Part shown: positions 1-8,582 of the stretch, one piece after another
Layout of the letters: every line of letters begins with the position of its first letter
Numbering within the stretch: position 1 is the stretch's first letter
Origin: Methanoregulaceae archaeon
GTDB lineage: Archaea > Halobacteriota > Methanomicrobia > Methanomicrobiales > Methanospirillaceae
Direction of reading: 5' to 3'
Length of the DNA stretch: 19,802 nucleotides
Assembly: GCA_019695435.1 (NCBI GenBank)
Contig: JACTVF010000006.1
Location: forward strand, 1 to 19,802
Program-made: the position numbers and the translations under genes
The notes under the pieces: generated by a model
The model's input: only the letters and a program-made list of their open reading frames with translations
What the model was told of the DNA's origin: nothing
Database searches by the model: none

Positions 1-1
1 A

Positions 2-3000
2 GTGCATGACATCACCAACGGGACTAATCTCGTGCCTCTGACCACTACTTCCAACACGACAAGCCTCAACGTTCAGGAGAGCTTCAAGATACCCGCCACG
101 CAGAGCGTGGAGATAACCGAGGGGAGCGGAGGGGACTTCAACTACTCCAAGCAATATATAGACCCAGAGACCGCCCCCGCCGCCTGCACATCCTACTTCT
201 CAATCAATGCGATAAACAGCCAGGCTTCACCAACCTCTGCCAACTTTCAGCTCATGCTTTCATCCTTCCCTTACAATGCTGAAATAGGCAATGTGCTTAT
301 CTTCAACGGCATCGGAGGGGCAACATACTCCGCTTGGACGGAGAGCAGCAGCTTGGTCTGGGTGAACCTCGGTAGCACAATAATCCCAGCAGGAGGAACG
401 ACCAATGGAATCCTCTACGGATGCCTCGGCTCTGCAAGCACGAACTTCCTCCCTGGGACTGCGAACGGGATAGGGGAAGCACCGCAGTTGAGCTCAAGCT
501 ATGGGCAGTATGATAACGGATGGGCAGTATTCAATGCTCTCTATGCGAACTTCGCAGGGACTACAACGCCTCCAGGCTGGTCAGAAATATCATCCGGAGG
601 CGGAACAATAATTCAAAACAATGGTGTTGTTGGAACATCCACGAATTCAAATAGTTATGGTCTTGCAGGAACAACATCAACTGGTTATGGAATGAATGCA
701 ACCCAGATAGTTGATTTTTACGGTGCTTTCGCAACCTTCCACGATAACAACTGGGCATGTCAGGTTGAGCAAATGGGTTATGGGGGCGGAATGCAGGTCG
801 CAAACAATGGAATAACAGGAAATCAGCAGATAGGGTGGTGTACAGGTGCTCAAAGCGCATTTTATGTGAGCTGGACTGTATCTCAAAATATTATCGGTGG
901 TGATGAGCCATATACAACACCAGCAGTATTTAGCACTTATTGGCCCACGGAAACGTCGCAACTTTATACTTATAACTACAATACTTATTCTTCGGGAATG
1001 CAGACAGGCACACCTCCAAATGGCGCAGAAACAACAACTATCGCTTGCGCAGCAAACGGAGGTGGTGGTTCTTACACCAGCGTTGGTATCTCATGTAATT
1101 GGATAAGGTTACGCACCTATCCTCCAAATGGCGTCCAGCCCACAGTGACCTTCGGTGCGGTGCAAGTTCCAATCACCTCTGTCTCCATCGGCTCTCCAAG
1201 CAACGGAATAGTAGACCAAGGGCAATTCCAAAGCATTACGGCGACCATATCGGGAGGAACACCGAACTTCGCCTACGGCTTCAATGTGGTCAAATCATCG
1301 GCAGTCGGCACGATAGCCAACGTGATAAAAGTATCTTCAACTTCAACCAATCCTTATACAGCGACTTGGTATGTATCATCGGCAGAGCTTTCGGACAGCC
1401 CGATAAAGGTGAACGTAATTGCCACCGATACGACTCCATCAACAGCCAATTCAGTATATTCAACAGCATACAATGTTTATCCAGCATTCTCCGCACTGGC
1501 AATCTCCCCAAACACCATTCAACAGATTAACGTAGGAGGCTCGGTTTCCTTTGTTTCGTATGAGAGCGGAGGGGCAACTCCAATAGCTTATCAATGGCGT
1601 TCTGGTTCAAGTTCCTGCAATTTGGGAAGCACACCGATAGGGGGTGCAACGTCAAGCACCTATACACCAACGGGCATTCTTGCAACAACCTACTACTGTC
1701 TCACCGCAACCGATTCGGCTACCACAAATGAAGTGATAACAACCCCAGCAACGGAAGTTTTGGTGTCCAGCCAGCTAATAACCTTCGGTTCACAGACCAT
1801 AACCTACGGCTCAAGCACAACAGTCACGGCGACCTGCTTCCCTGCGGGGGATGCGTGTGCGGTGCAAAGCCCGATAGGAACGACGATTGGCTGGGGATAC
1901 GGAACATATACCTACACCATACCAAATTATCTCGCCACAGGAACGCAGACCTATTACGCAAACGACATAAACTATAACTACAACTCTCCTGGCAACATTC
2001 TGACCATAAGCAAAGCCCCAGCGTTGCTCGTTTGGACGGCACAATGCTCGCTACTGAACTCGTGGTCTGCGGGTGGATGCACGACAACGGCATCGCTCTC
2101 AACTTATGGCAATCAGTTATCTGCGAACCTGTGGCAACAGACGAATAGCGGAACACCCGCAACTGTGGCTACCTTCAACGCCATCGGCTCATACACAACG
2201 ATAGCCGTCGGCAACTACATAATGACAGCGAATGTCCTGCCGTCGGCGAACTACACGGCAAACAGCATAGCCTACGGCTTCTATAATTACGTTCCGTTCA
2301 CATTGTCAACGATGCAGACAGGCACGACTTACGTTGCATACACGAACATCGCCCCGACCACAGCCCCGACGAACCAAGTATCCAGTTACTATCCAATCGG
2401 TTTTGGATTGACAAGCCCAAGTGGAAACTTCATGTATTCGCTCACGCAGAGCTTCAACGGGGGTGCAACAACAGCCTTATTCACCAACCAGCCTTCAGGA
2501 AACTACCTCCCGCCATCCAACCAGCCAAGCGGGAACTACGTCTACACCCTCACGGAAACGGAATCAAGTCCATCAGCGACTATAACGATGGCATCGAACA
2601 ACCTCGTGAGCATGAACGACATCCTTTCCGCCTTCACCTTCAACAACCCGGTAATCCAATACTACCCCAACTTCGCCTACACACCCACCTTCTCCACCGC
2701 ACCGCTCAGCTGGTACATCAAGTCCGACTATCCCGGCAACATCCACGCCAACACCATAACGGGTGATCAGTTCTCCAATGCCAATCTCACCTACCAGCCC
2801 TACGTCTACCTCACCTACAACGGCTTCAACCCGTTCCCAGCCAACCTGCTCGACAATCCGGGCATGACGCAGCTCATAACTCAGAGCGCCTTTGCCGTAG
2901 TGATATCCAACACCATCCCAGCCAACATCTACAACCGCCCGACGTTCAATTCCGTCGCCTTCGATTTGCAGTGGTTCTTCCCGTGGGGCTCCACCTATTC

Positions 3001-4066
3001 CAACACATGGCAGTTGGTCGTGAACAACTACTCGGTTCTTGAATCGAGCGCCTTCACCACCTATCTACCCACCAACTCCATGCATGCCTACACCGCCAAC
3101 TCGGCATATCAGAATCCGCCATTCACCATAAACAACCTCACCACTTTTGCCACCGCCAGCGGGTACACGCCGCAGGTGCTCAACAACTACTGTCCGTTCT
3201 CTCTCAGCGCTTCGCAGTGGGCTAACGAGTATTCCTACCTCCCCAATGCCAACGCATCGCTCTACGCGATGTCAGTCTATCTTTCCAATGGCAATCCCGC
3301 CACCAACTACACCCTGATAGTCCAGTCCTACTCTCCAGCCCTCTCCGTCCTCAGCCTGAAGCTCGTAACCGCCTCTGGATTCAACATCTATCTGGAGCCG
3401 GGCCAGAACTATCGGTTCCTGATTTACAATAAGCAATGCAACCTCGTCTTCACCACAGCGTACAACACGTGGAACAACCCCATCTCCCTCACCCTTTCCG
3501 GTGGGAGCGGCTCCTCGCAGCCCCCGCCCTACCTACCCACCAACTTCACCAACGTAGTCCACGCCTGCTACGACTACCTGAACACCCCCACAGCCAACAC
3601 GATGGAGACGCTCTGCACGTTCAGCAACAACGCGATACCAGCCAACGCCCTGAACATGCAGCTCCTGATACAGAGCGCGCCCTACGGGATATCCACGTGC
3701 GCCAACACCATCATAGCCAAGTCTGGCACACTCACCTGTTGGAGTCCCACCTACAACAACACGGTTTACAGCGGCTATCTCCAGATAAATCTGGGCAACG
3801 GGCTCGGGTGGCTGGATGTGCAGACGTTCTCGTTCGGCGCTGCGTCATCGGGATTCGGCCTCGATGCCGCGCTCATTGCCATGCTTACGTGCATTGTATT
3901 AGCCTTGCTGTTCATAAGATACAATATGGCAATCAGCGTGATTCTCGTGGGCATCGCAGTAGAGGCGTATTCACTGTTATCCTTAATCAGTCTGCCGCTC
4001 CTCGCGGGTGGAGGTTTCATAATCTTCATCGGCGTGGGGCTCGCAGTGATGACCAGAGGGACGTGA
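2..4066 (+). CDS. Giant Ig-repeat/DUF2341-like surface protein, 5' partial
   Basis: The frame is open from the window edge, so the true start and any signal peptide are not visible; at least 1354 residues. Residues about 60-385 look like a DUF2341/concanavalin-type lectin module, with the motif YGQYDNG near residue 166 followed by NFAGTTTPPGW. Ig-like beta-sandwich repeats follow at about 390-490 and 490-580 (SGGTPNFAYGF and similar), then MBG-like repeats to about 765 and a long Asn/Thr/Tyr-rich region. The last 75 residues contain three hydrophobic segments ending in VGLAVMTRGT, a membrane anchor. Many N-x-S/T sequons suggest an exported, glycosylated adhesin or spike. It heads a plus-strand cluster with two small membrane proteins, so a virion spike with partners is possible. 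Such repeats are common in Micrarchaeota surface proteins. The surface location is well supported; the ligand is unknown. Confidence 0.85.
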   Translation: MHDITNGTNLVPLTTTSNTTSLNVQESFKIPATQSVEITEGSGGDFNYSKQYIDPETAPAACTSYFSINAINSQASPTSANFQLMLSSFPYNAEIGNVLIFNGIGGATYSAWTESSSLVWVNLGSTIIPAGGTTNGILYGCLGSASTNFLPGTANGIGEAPQLSSSYGQYDNGWAVFNALYANFAGTTTPPGWSEISSGGGTIIQNNGVVGTSTNSNSYGLAGTTSTGYGMNATQIVDFYGAFATFHDNNWACQVEQMGYGGGMQVANNGITGNQQIGWCTGAQSAFYVSWTVSQNIIGGDEPYTTPAVFSTYWPTETSQLYTYNYNTYSSGMQTGTPPNGAETTTIACAANGGGGSYTSVGISCNWIRLRTYPPNGVQPTVTFGAVQVPITSVSIGSPSNGIVDQGQFQSITATISGGTPNFAYGFNVVKSSAVGTIANVIKVSSTSTNPYTATWYVSSAELSDSPIKVNVIATDTTPSTANSVYSTAYNVYPAFSALAISPNTIQQINVGGSVSFVSYESGGATPIAYQWRSGSSSCNLGSTPIGGATSSTYTPTGILATTYYCLTATDSATTNEVITTPATEVLVSSQLITFGSQTITYGSSTTVTATCFPAGDACAVQSPIGTTIGWGYGTYTYTIPNYLATGTQTYYANDINYNYNSPGNILTISKAPALLVWTAQCSLLNSWSAGGCTTTASLSTYGNQLSANLWQQTNSGTPATVATFNAIGSYTTIAVGNYIMTANVLPSANYTANSIAYGFYNYVPFTLSTMQTGTTYVAYTNIAPTTAPTNQVSSYYPIGFGLTSPSGNFMYSLTQSFNGGATTALFTNQPSGNYLPPSNQPSGNYVYTLTETESSPSATITMASNNLVSMNDILSAFTFNNPVIQYYPNFAYTPTFSTAPLSWYIKSDYPGNIHANTITGDQFSNANLTYQPYVYLTYNGFNPFPANLLDNPGMTQLITQSAFAVVISNTIPANIYNRPTFNSVAFDLQWFFPWGSTYSNTWQLVVNNYSVLESSAFTTYLPTNSMHAYTANSAYQNPPFTINNLTTFATASGYTPQVLNNYCPFSLSASQWANEYSYLPNANASLYAMSVYLSNGNPATNYTLIVQSYSPALSVLSLKLVTASGFNIYLEPGQNYRFLIYNKQCNLVFTTAYNTWNNPISLTLSGGSGSSQPPPYLPTNFTNVVHACYDYLNTPTANTMETLCTFSNNAIPANALNMQLLIQSAPYGISTCANTIIAKSGTLTCWSPTYNNTVYSGYLQINLGNGLGWLDVQTFSFGAASSGFGLDAALIAMLTCIVLALLFIRYNMAISVILVGIAVEAYSLLSLISLPLLAGGGFIIFIGVGLAVMTRGT

Positions 4067-4070
4067 TGCT

Positions 4071-4532
4071 ATGCCACCGATACGAATGATTTTTTTCACG
4101 ATTCTTGCCATAATGCTCATGGTTTACGGGGCTATGCTATTCACGGGGGGATATGAGACTTCCAACAGATTGCAGATGAGCAACACCATCCAAGCCAACT
4201 ACAATGCCATATCCTCAGCGTCAGCGCTGCCCGGCGGGTTCGCGGGCAATGTCACGGGGCTCGGAGTGGCTGTCAACAACTCCGCGAGCAAGGTGAACAG
4301 TTCGGCGGGCTCCAGCTCAGCGATACCAAATTCAGTTGCCATGGTCTACAACTTCCTCACCACAATACCCAATGTGATCGGGGCGATAGTCGGGTTTGTC
4401 GCCATGCCCATTTCCACCCTCGGTGTGCCCATTGGCTACGCGCAGATAATAGTGAGCATCATGTTCCTGGGGATAATCAGCCTTTCCATCATATCTGCCA
4501 TCTTCCTCTTTCCTATTGCGGTGTTGCCATGA
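4071..4532 (+). CDS. Small membrane protein, 153 aa
   Basis: Unrecognised. It has an N-terminal hydrophobic segment (about 6-28), a Ser/Asn/Ala-rich middle (about 30-95) that is probably outside the membrane, and two further hydrophobic segments (about 98-118 and 124-150). The start ATG is chosen because GTGAT lies three bases upstream, overlapping the TGA stop of the giant surface gene, which implies translational coupling. Another ATG lies five codons in but lacks that site. The gene overlaps the next one by ATGA. The position suggests a structural partner of the surface protein, such as a membrane or envelope protein. No family could be assigned. Confidence 0.8.
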   Translation: MPPIRMIFFTILAIMLMVYGAMLFTGGYETSNRLQMSNTIQANYNAISSASALPGGFAGNVTGLGVAVNNSASKVNSSAGSSSAIPNSVAMVYNFLTTIPNVIGAIVGFVAMPISTLGVPIGYAQIIVSIMFLGIISLSIISAIFLFPIAVLP

Positions 4533-4915
4533 TAGAACTGTCAATATTCATATTAATGCAGACATTCGTTCCTAGCTCTAACGCCATCCTCAACCAGTCC
4601 TACTACAACATCTCGTCAGCCACACAGCTCTTCCAGTACACCAACGCGGGCACGGGCGGGCTCGAGGAGCTCTTTCTCTGCCTCCTGCTCTACTTCGTGT
4701 TCATGATGGGCGGCGTGATGGCTGGGCGTTTCAACCTGATGATGAGTGCATTGGGCGCGGCACTGTTGATGGTGCCCATCTCTTTGTTCGCCCAGGCGGT
4801 GTTCGGGGCGGGCGGCGGGGCCGTGGGTGCCCTGCTCCCGCTGATATTCATAGCGATATCCGTAATCACCGCGATGGTGGGGCTTCTCAGTGGCTTTCTC
4901 AGTCCGTATCAGTAG
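4529..4915 (+). CDS. Small polytopic membrane protein, 128 aa
   Basis: Unrecognised. Three or four hydrophobic segments are visible: a weak one at the N terminus, about 47-65, 70-92 (Gly/Ala-rich, AQAVFGAGGGAVGALLP follows) and 100-120. The ATG overlaps the stop of the previous gene (ATGA), and GGTG lies just upstream as ribosome site. It is the last gene of the plus-strand cluster and converges on the integrase-like gene, overlapping its end by 7 bp. The Gly-rich hydrophobic composition resembles small membrane proteins of enveloped archaeal viruses only in a general way, so a virion role is inference. Confidence 0.78.
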   Translation: MIELSIFILMQTFVPSSNAILNQSYYNISSATQLFQYTNAGTGGLEELFLCLLLYFVFMMGGVMAGRFNLMMSALGAALLMVPISLFAQAVFGAGGGAVGALLPLIFIAISVITAMVGLLSGFLSPYQ

Positions 4916-5448
4916 AATTCCTTTAGCAGATCGGCAGTCGAGTCTATGTCAGTTTCAGGTTTTTTGTAAAGGCTCCACTTTGCGAGTTGTTCCAAAGACG
5001 CCCCGCTAGTTTCTTGCATACTTCGCAATGAAACATCTCGCTTAAACGCCATTTGTGCCCAAGTATGACGTATTCCACTCCATGATATTGGATGCTTTAA
5101 GCGATCCTGCGCGAGATTAGAAAGCCGGTTGTTTATGATAGGCTCAGACACTTCATACAGTTTTATCTTTGGGTTATCATGCCCGTTCTGGTATTCGTTT
5201 ATGAGCTTCATCACCCGCGCAGGGAGTGGTACGGTGCGCGTCCTTCCGAGGTACTTGTCATATATTAATATTGTATTTGATTCGTACTTGAGGTTCTCAA
5301 GGCGGATATTCAGCACGTCATCAGTGGACATGCCAGAGGATAGTACGAGATTGAGCATGGAGTGGATGCCCAACTGCTTATCCAATCCGCTTAAGAGTTT
5401 CTTCAGTTCCCGCATCTCGAGCGGCAGGTTCATTTTTGCATCTTGCAT
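4909..5448 (-). CDS. Tyrosine recombinase-like protein with degraded active site
   Basis: 179 residues matching only the catalytic domain of phage-type integrases. SSGMSTDDVLNIRLENL (37-53) aligns with the box I pattern TGLRxSELLxLxxxDI, and WSGIRHTWAQMAF (123-135) with HxLRHTFAT. The box I Arg is replaced by Ser (41) and the first box II His by Ser (124), while Arg127 and His128 remain. The GH of the third motif reads GA (149-150), and the nearest Tyr (161) is two residues further away than usual. GRTRTVPLP fits the beta2-beta3 hairpin. The usual N-terminal arm-binding domain is missing. It is the last gene of the long minus-strand cluster, preceded by TTGATGATACCATG. It may be an inactive or repurposed recombinase. 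The fold assignment is fairly secure; activity is doubtful. Confidence 0.72.
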   Translation of the reverse strand: MQDAKMNLPLEMRELKKLLSGLDKQLGIHSMLNLVLSSGMSTDDVLNIRLENLKYESNTILIYDKYLGRTRTVPLPARVMKLINEYQNGHDNPKIKLYEVSEPIINNRLSNLAQDRLKHPISWSGIRHTWAQMAFKRDVSLRSMQETSGASLEQLAKWSLYKKPETDIDSTADLLKEFY

Positions 5449-5455
5449 GGTATCA

Positions 5456-5587
5456 TCAATATTGCACGTGGGAGCAGCCGTTGCACCAGGTGGGTGAGGA
5501 TGCGTAGTTGGTCATGTAGTGCCGATGAGTGCATGGGCACTGACACTTCACCCTCTTTTGCTTCAATAGGTCTCTGCAGGTTCTCAT
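5456..5587 (-). CDS. 43-residue zinc-binding microprotein
   Basis: Complete short frame between the type I surface protein and the integrase-like gene. It contains KCQCPCTHRH (14-23) and later WCNGCSH (34-40). The CxCPCxH cluster plus a CxxC pair is what a small zinc knuckle or ribbon looks like. The ATG follows GGGATGATGAT, and the gene fills the gap between its neighbours with 4 and 7 bases to spare, as in an operon. A very similar CVCPCH motif occurs in the 41-residue protein near the right end. It may bind nucleic acid or a protein partner; no specific function can be given. Confidence 0.68.
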   Translation of the reverse strand: MRTCRDLLKQKRVKCQCPCTHRHYMTNYASSPTWCNGCSHVQY

Positions 5588-5591
5588 ATCA

Positions 5592-6701
5592 TCATCCCTC
5601 TTCCTCCTTCGGCTTTCGGAACACCATGAACAATATGCCCACGACCAGAATCAGGACTATCATAGCCACGCAGACGAGCAGTGAATCCGGTCCGGTGGGA
5701 GTGGCTCCGGTGGCGGTCGAATTCTGAGTGGTGGTGGAAAGCAGTGTGGTGGAGCTGATAGGCACGGTCGTGGTCATCTCTATGGTAGTGGTGTGCCCGG
5801 TGAAGGTCGTGGTCGTGGGTGCGGAGGTCGTGGATGACCTGGAGGCCGTGGTGGGATTGCCCTCGCAGACCTGCACGGATATCACATGGAGCTTGGGGAT
5901 CCAGCCAATCGAGAGAAGCCGGACGTAGATGCCCGTGGCTCCCGCCGGAACGTACGCGGTGGTGGAATTGAGCGTGACGGCAGTCTCATAGGAAGGGGAG
6001 CTGATTATCACGCTCGCATAATCAGGAGTCATGAAGTCTTCGATTGCACTGTACGCACCCGAGCCCAGCGAGAGTGGCACGACCTCAGTCTGCGAGAAGT
6101 TCGATATGTTCTCGCACTCGCCCATGGCATGCACCGTGGGCGCGTACGCCGAGTCGATCAGGGCGGTGGCATGCGCCGTCTTCCCGAATAAATCATTCAC
6201 CGTGAGGGTCACCAGATAAAGCCCTGTGTCATTAAAGGTGACGGTGTTGTTCGAGACTGAGTAGCCGCTTCCCTGCACTGCGTAATTATAACTGAATGGA
6301 GGGGTTCCACCCAGCGTGGTATTGGAGAATTGGATATAGTAAGGCGGTTGGATGGTGGCGTTGGCGGGGGAGAGCACGAGCGTGGGCGGGGCGTTGACCG
6401 TGAGTGCCAAAGTGGCGTTGGTTTCATTGCCATTGGTATCTTCCACCCTAAGCCGATACTGGTTCTGATTCACCAGGGTCCTTACTTGAACGGTGGCGTT
6501 CAGGTAGCCATCGCGGTAGAATTGGGTGCCGTTCTGTTCGTAGAGAGTGAAGAAATATGGCGGCGCCCCTCCGGTGGCGTTCATGGATAGGGTAAGAAGC
6601 TGGTCCGAATCGGCATAGGTGCGGTTGGATGAGAAGCCGACGGAGAGGGCCGAGGGCAGCGCGCAGAGTGCGAGGGCGAGGAGTAGGTATAGGGTTTTCA
6701 T
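5592..6701 (-). CDS. Type I membrane surface protein with Ig-like domains, 369 aa
   Basis: Clear signal peptide (MKTLYLLLALALCALPSALS), then two Ig/PKD-like modules: about 22-105 with TGGAPPYFFTLYEQ, and about 107-185 with LGGTPPFSYNYAV and LVTLTVNDLFGKTA. A third extracellular region with two Cys follows (about 195-281), then a Thr/Ser-rich stalk (about 283-335) of the kind that is O-glycosylated. One transmembrane helix (about 340-360) and a short charged tail FRKPKEEEG end the protein. Many N-x-S/T sequons are present. It starts 5 bases after the upstream gene's stop with GATGATGAT before ATG. A single-pass anchor with a short tail is the type of substrate that presenilin-like proteases cut, and such a protease lies in the same strand cluster. 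The ligand is unknown. Confidence 0.82.
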   Translation of the reverse strand: MKTLYLLLALALCALPSALSVGFSSNRTYADSDQLLTLSMNATGGAPPYFFTLYEQNGTQFYRDGYLNATVQVRTLVNQNQYRLRVEDTNGNETNATLALTVNAPPTLVLSPANATIQPPYYIQFSNTTLGGTPPFSYNYAVQGSGYSVSNNTVTFNDTGLYLVTLTVNDLFGKTAHATALIDSAYAPTVHAMGECENISNFSQTEVVPLSLGSGAYSAIEDFMTPDYASVIISSPSYETAVTLNSTTAYVPAGATGIYVRLLSIGWIPKLHVISVQVCEGNPTTASRSSTTSAPTTTTFTGHTTTIEMTTTVPISSTTLLSTTTQNSTATGATPTGPDSLLVCVAMIVLILVVGILFMVFRKPKEEEG

Positions 6702-6705
6702 ATCA

Positions 6706-7014
6706 TCATCTTGTAGTAGTATCTGTCCCGGTGGGCAACAGCCCCTTCCACGTAGCGTTCCGCACTGCTGCGATATACTCCATGCACGTGGCGTTCAGGT
6801 AGTTGCTCACGTTGCCCCAGTGGGAGGGGCTGAAGGCGTACCAGTACCCGCTCTCCGAATCCTTTGTGGCATTGGTCAGGGTGGTGTTGCACAGCGGTGT
6901 GGTGTGGGCATTGTGGAGCAGGGTGGCTATGTGGAGCGAGTAGGCTAGAAATACCAGCACCACTAAGCATGTTCCGACCATGACCATGTAGAAGTTCTTG
7001 TATCTTTTTTCCAT
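6706..7014 (-). CDS. Single-TM exported-domain protein, 102 aa
   Basis: Unrecognised. It has a basic N terminus (MEKRYKNF), one hydrophobic helix (about 9-31) and a roughly 70-residue outer domain with two Cys (42, 77), several N-x-T/S sequons and aromatic residues (YWYAFSPSHWGNVSNYL). The topology suggests an uncleaved signal anchor. TTGATACA precedes the ATG, overlapping the end of the GT-C-like gene region by a few bases. It lies directly before the type I Ig protein with a 4-base gap, so the two are probably co-translated and may form a surface complex. Confidence 0.75.
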   Translation of the reverse strand: MEKRYKNFYMVMVGTCLVVLVFLAYSLHIATLLHNAHTTPLCNTTLTNATKDSESGYWYAFSPSHWGNVSNYLNATCMEYIAAVRNATWKGLLPTGTDTTTR

Positions 7015-7018
7015 TGTA

Positions 7019-8167
7019 TCAACTTACAAGCGCAAAGGCTGCGAAGGGCAAAATGTAGTAGATCGGAGTGGCGTGGGCGATGAACAGATAGGGCACTGCA
7101 CTGAGTAGGGGTAAATACGCCCGACAACCTATATAACGCACACAAATAGCCAATAGTATTGTCGTCGAGAGGAATAAAATGCTCAGAACCACAAGCGGAG
7201 TGCCCAATAATAGTAATACTGAGCCTAGAATCGAAATGGAATCGGGCTGCAGGGTGGTCACTGAAAGGAAGCTGTGGAAAAATGCATACGGATTCATGGC
7301 AATGAATATTCCATTCATCGCAATGAAGACTATCGCAATGTTCAGCCCAAGCGCGAGGCCCCTCTTCCAGTCTGCCCATAGCTCAAACGCTATGAAGAGC
7401 ACCACCAACACCCACAGCTCCTGCTGGAGCGAAGCCATTATCCCCAATATCAGCCATGTCCACTTCCTTCCGATATCCGTAAAAAGCAATACGATGAGCG
7501 TAAGCATCAGGAGGAGAATGACGGAACTGAAAGTCAGGGCGGCGAGGCAGACGAGCATTATTGCGCTGTACGTGGGCATCTGGTTCTTCCTTTCAGATGC
7601 GAGCAGATAATAGGCTAACAGAAATAATGCGAAAAACTCCATATACTGCGCAGGCATAACCAAATGGGCGAGGTTGGGCTGGGAGAAGGGGAACATCGCA
7701 AAGAAGGGTATCTGAACGAGCAGGTAGAGGGCTGGATAGGTGTAAGTACCCACGATGGAGCCGTTGAGCATGAACGTGGGGCGCTCAGCCAGGGCGTTGA
7801 GCGCCGGGCTCAGGGCGGTGGCGTAGTTCTGGGTGTAGGGGTTCTGCCCCGCCGCAAGGGATTGATAGGCAAAGTAGGATATCACCATCTCATCATCAGG
7901 AGAAAAGGATATTTGGGATATGAAGAGGCAGGAGATGAGGATTGCAGCTGCCATGAATGCGACCTTCATCTTCGTGTCCCTGGCTACGACCGCGAGCTGG
8001 ACTATGAATAATACAAGAAGGAGCAGGAGCATGAATATTACAATGTAGATGAAATCGATGACGTATGCCAGGGCGAGCGTGCGCGGGACGAGGAGCGGGT
8101 CGGTAGCGATCTTCGCCATGATTATGGCTAGGGAAAGGCAGATGAGCACTACGTTGAGCCGGTTCAT
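7019..8167 (-). CDS. Polytopic membrane protein, GT-C glycosyltransferase-like
   Basis: 382 residues with about ten hydrophobic helices. After the early helices a loop carries FSPDDEMVISYFAYQ (88-102) followed by GQNPY (107-111). Acidic residues in the first outer loop followed by an A-x-G-x-x-PY pattern, and later TYPALYLLVQIPFF, are the hallmark layout of GT-C transferases (PMT/ArnT/GT39 or GT87 type), which use lipid-phosphate sugars. The start was moved to the internal ATG because it overlaps the TGA of the preceding 33-residue gene (ATGA); the longer frame would run through that gene. A glycosylation role for the sequon- and Thr-rich surface proteins nearby is plausible. The alternative is a non-enzymatic multi-pass protein; the motif match is by eye only. 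Confidence 0.72.
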   Translation of the reverse strand: MNRLNVVLICLSLAIIMAKIATDPLLVPRTLALAYVIDFIYIVIFMLLLLLVLFIVQLAVVARDTKMKVAFMAAAILISCLFISQISFSPDDEMVISYFAYQSLAAGQNPYTQNYATALSPALNALAERPTFMLNGSIVGTYTYPALYLLVQIPFFAMFPFSQPNLAHLVMPAQYMEFFALFLLAYYLLASERKNQMPTYSAIMLVCLAALTFSSVILLLMLTLIVLLFTDIGRKWTWLILGIMASLQQELWVLVVLFIAFELWADWKRGLALGLNIAIVFIAMNGIFIAMNPYAFFHSFLSVTTLQPDSISILGSVLLLLGTPLVVLSILFLSTTILLAICVRYIGCRAYLPLLSAVPYLFIAHATPIYYILPFAAFALVS

Positions 8168-8265
8168 GATAGCCACTCGAACAGGAGCATGAGGATGACA
8201 AGGGCAATGAACAGGTAGCAGTAAGGCCGGAATACCCATGCTCGGAAGAGTTGGTAGGTGGTCAT
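8164..8265 (-). CDS. 33-residue single-TM membrane microprotein
   Basis: Short frame starting MTTYQLFRAWVFRPYCYLF and continuing as one hydrophobic helix (about 16-32) ending EWLS. It overlaps the upstream gene by ATGA at its start and the GT-C-like gene by ATGA at its end, so it exactly fills the gap between two real genes; this tiling is the main evidence. The basic N terminus before the helix predicts the N terminus inside. It could be a subunit or regulator of the downstream membrane enzyme. Function unknown. Confidence 0.7.
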   Translation of the reverse strand: MTTYQLFRAWVFRPYCYLFIALVILMLLFEWLS

Positions 8266-8582
8266 GGCTGCAACCCCACCTTTTCAGCCCACTCCTTCGC
8301 CGCCTTCAGGGCGGCTGCAGCCTTGGCGGCTTCATGGAGCCGGTCCTGTTCATGGTCAACATAATACTTGGCGCAGAACTTGTAGAATTTGGCTATGCGA
8401 TCGGTATTCGCCAGCTTCTCATCCCGCATGCCGTTCTTTTTCTGGGTATAGAGCAGTAGTCCCTTGCGCCTAATTCCTGCTCGTTCAGCCTCCCCCACCA
8501 CCTCTGCAAAGGCTTCCGGCTTTAGGTACAGCTTGATGCAGATGCTTTTATCCCTGTTTTTTATAGTCCCTTCTTCTTCCAT
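8262..8582 (-). CDS. Small basic soluble protein, possible RHH-like DNA binder
   Basis: 106 residues, no membrane segment. KSICIKLYLKPEAFAEVVGE (12-31) reads as a beta strand followed by a helix, then AERAGIRRKGLLLYTQKK: this strand-helix-helix order with RxKG is reminiscent of ribbon-helix-helix repressors. The rest (about 55-106) is helical, charged and Ala-rich (HEAAKAAAALKAAKEWAEK). It is the first gene after the 98-bp gap in the long minus cluster and may start its own transcript from the TATA-like site at 8605-8615. The RHH assignment is tentative; it could be another small helical protein. Confidence 0.7.
   Translation of the reverse strand: MEEEGTIKNRDKSICIKLYLKPEAFAEVVGEAERAGIRRKGLLLYTQKKNGMRDEKLANTDRIAKFYKFCAKYYVDHEQDRLHEAAKAAAALKAAKEWAEKVGLQP

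Noticed and set aside
3436..4089. 217-residue frame inside the giant surface gene
   Set aside because: Same-strand shadow of the long surface-protein frame; its product is His/Arg/Gln-rich without domains, and the surface frame there contains clear membrane helices.
8168..8239. Longer start of the GT-C-like gene at 8239
   Set aside because: The extra residues are His/Pro-rich and overlap the 33-residue gene; the ATGA junction at 8167 is the better start.
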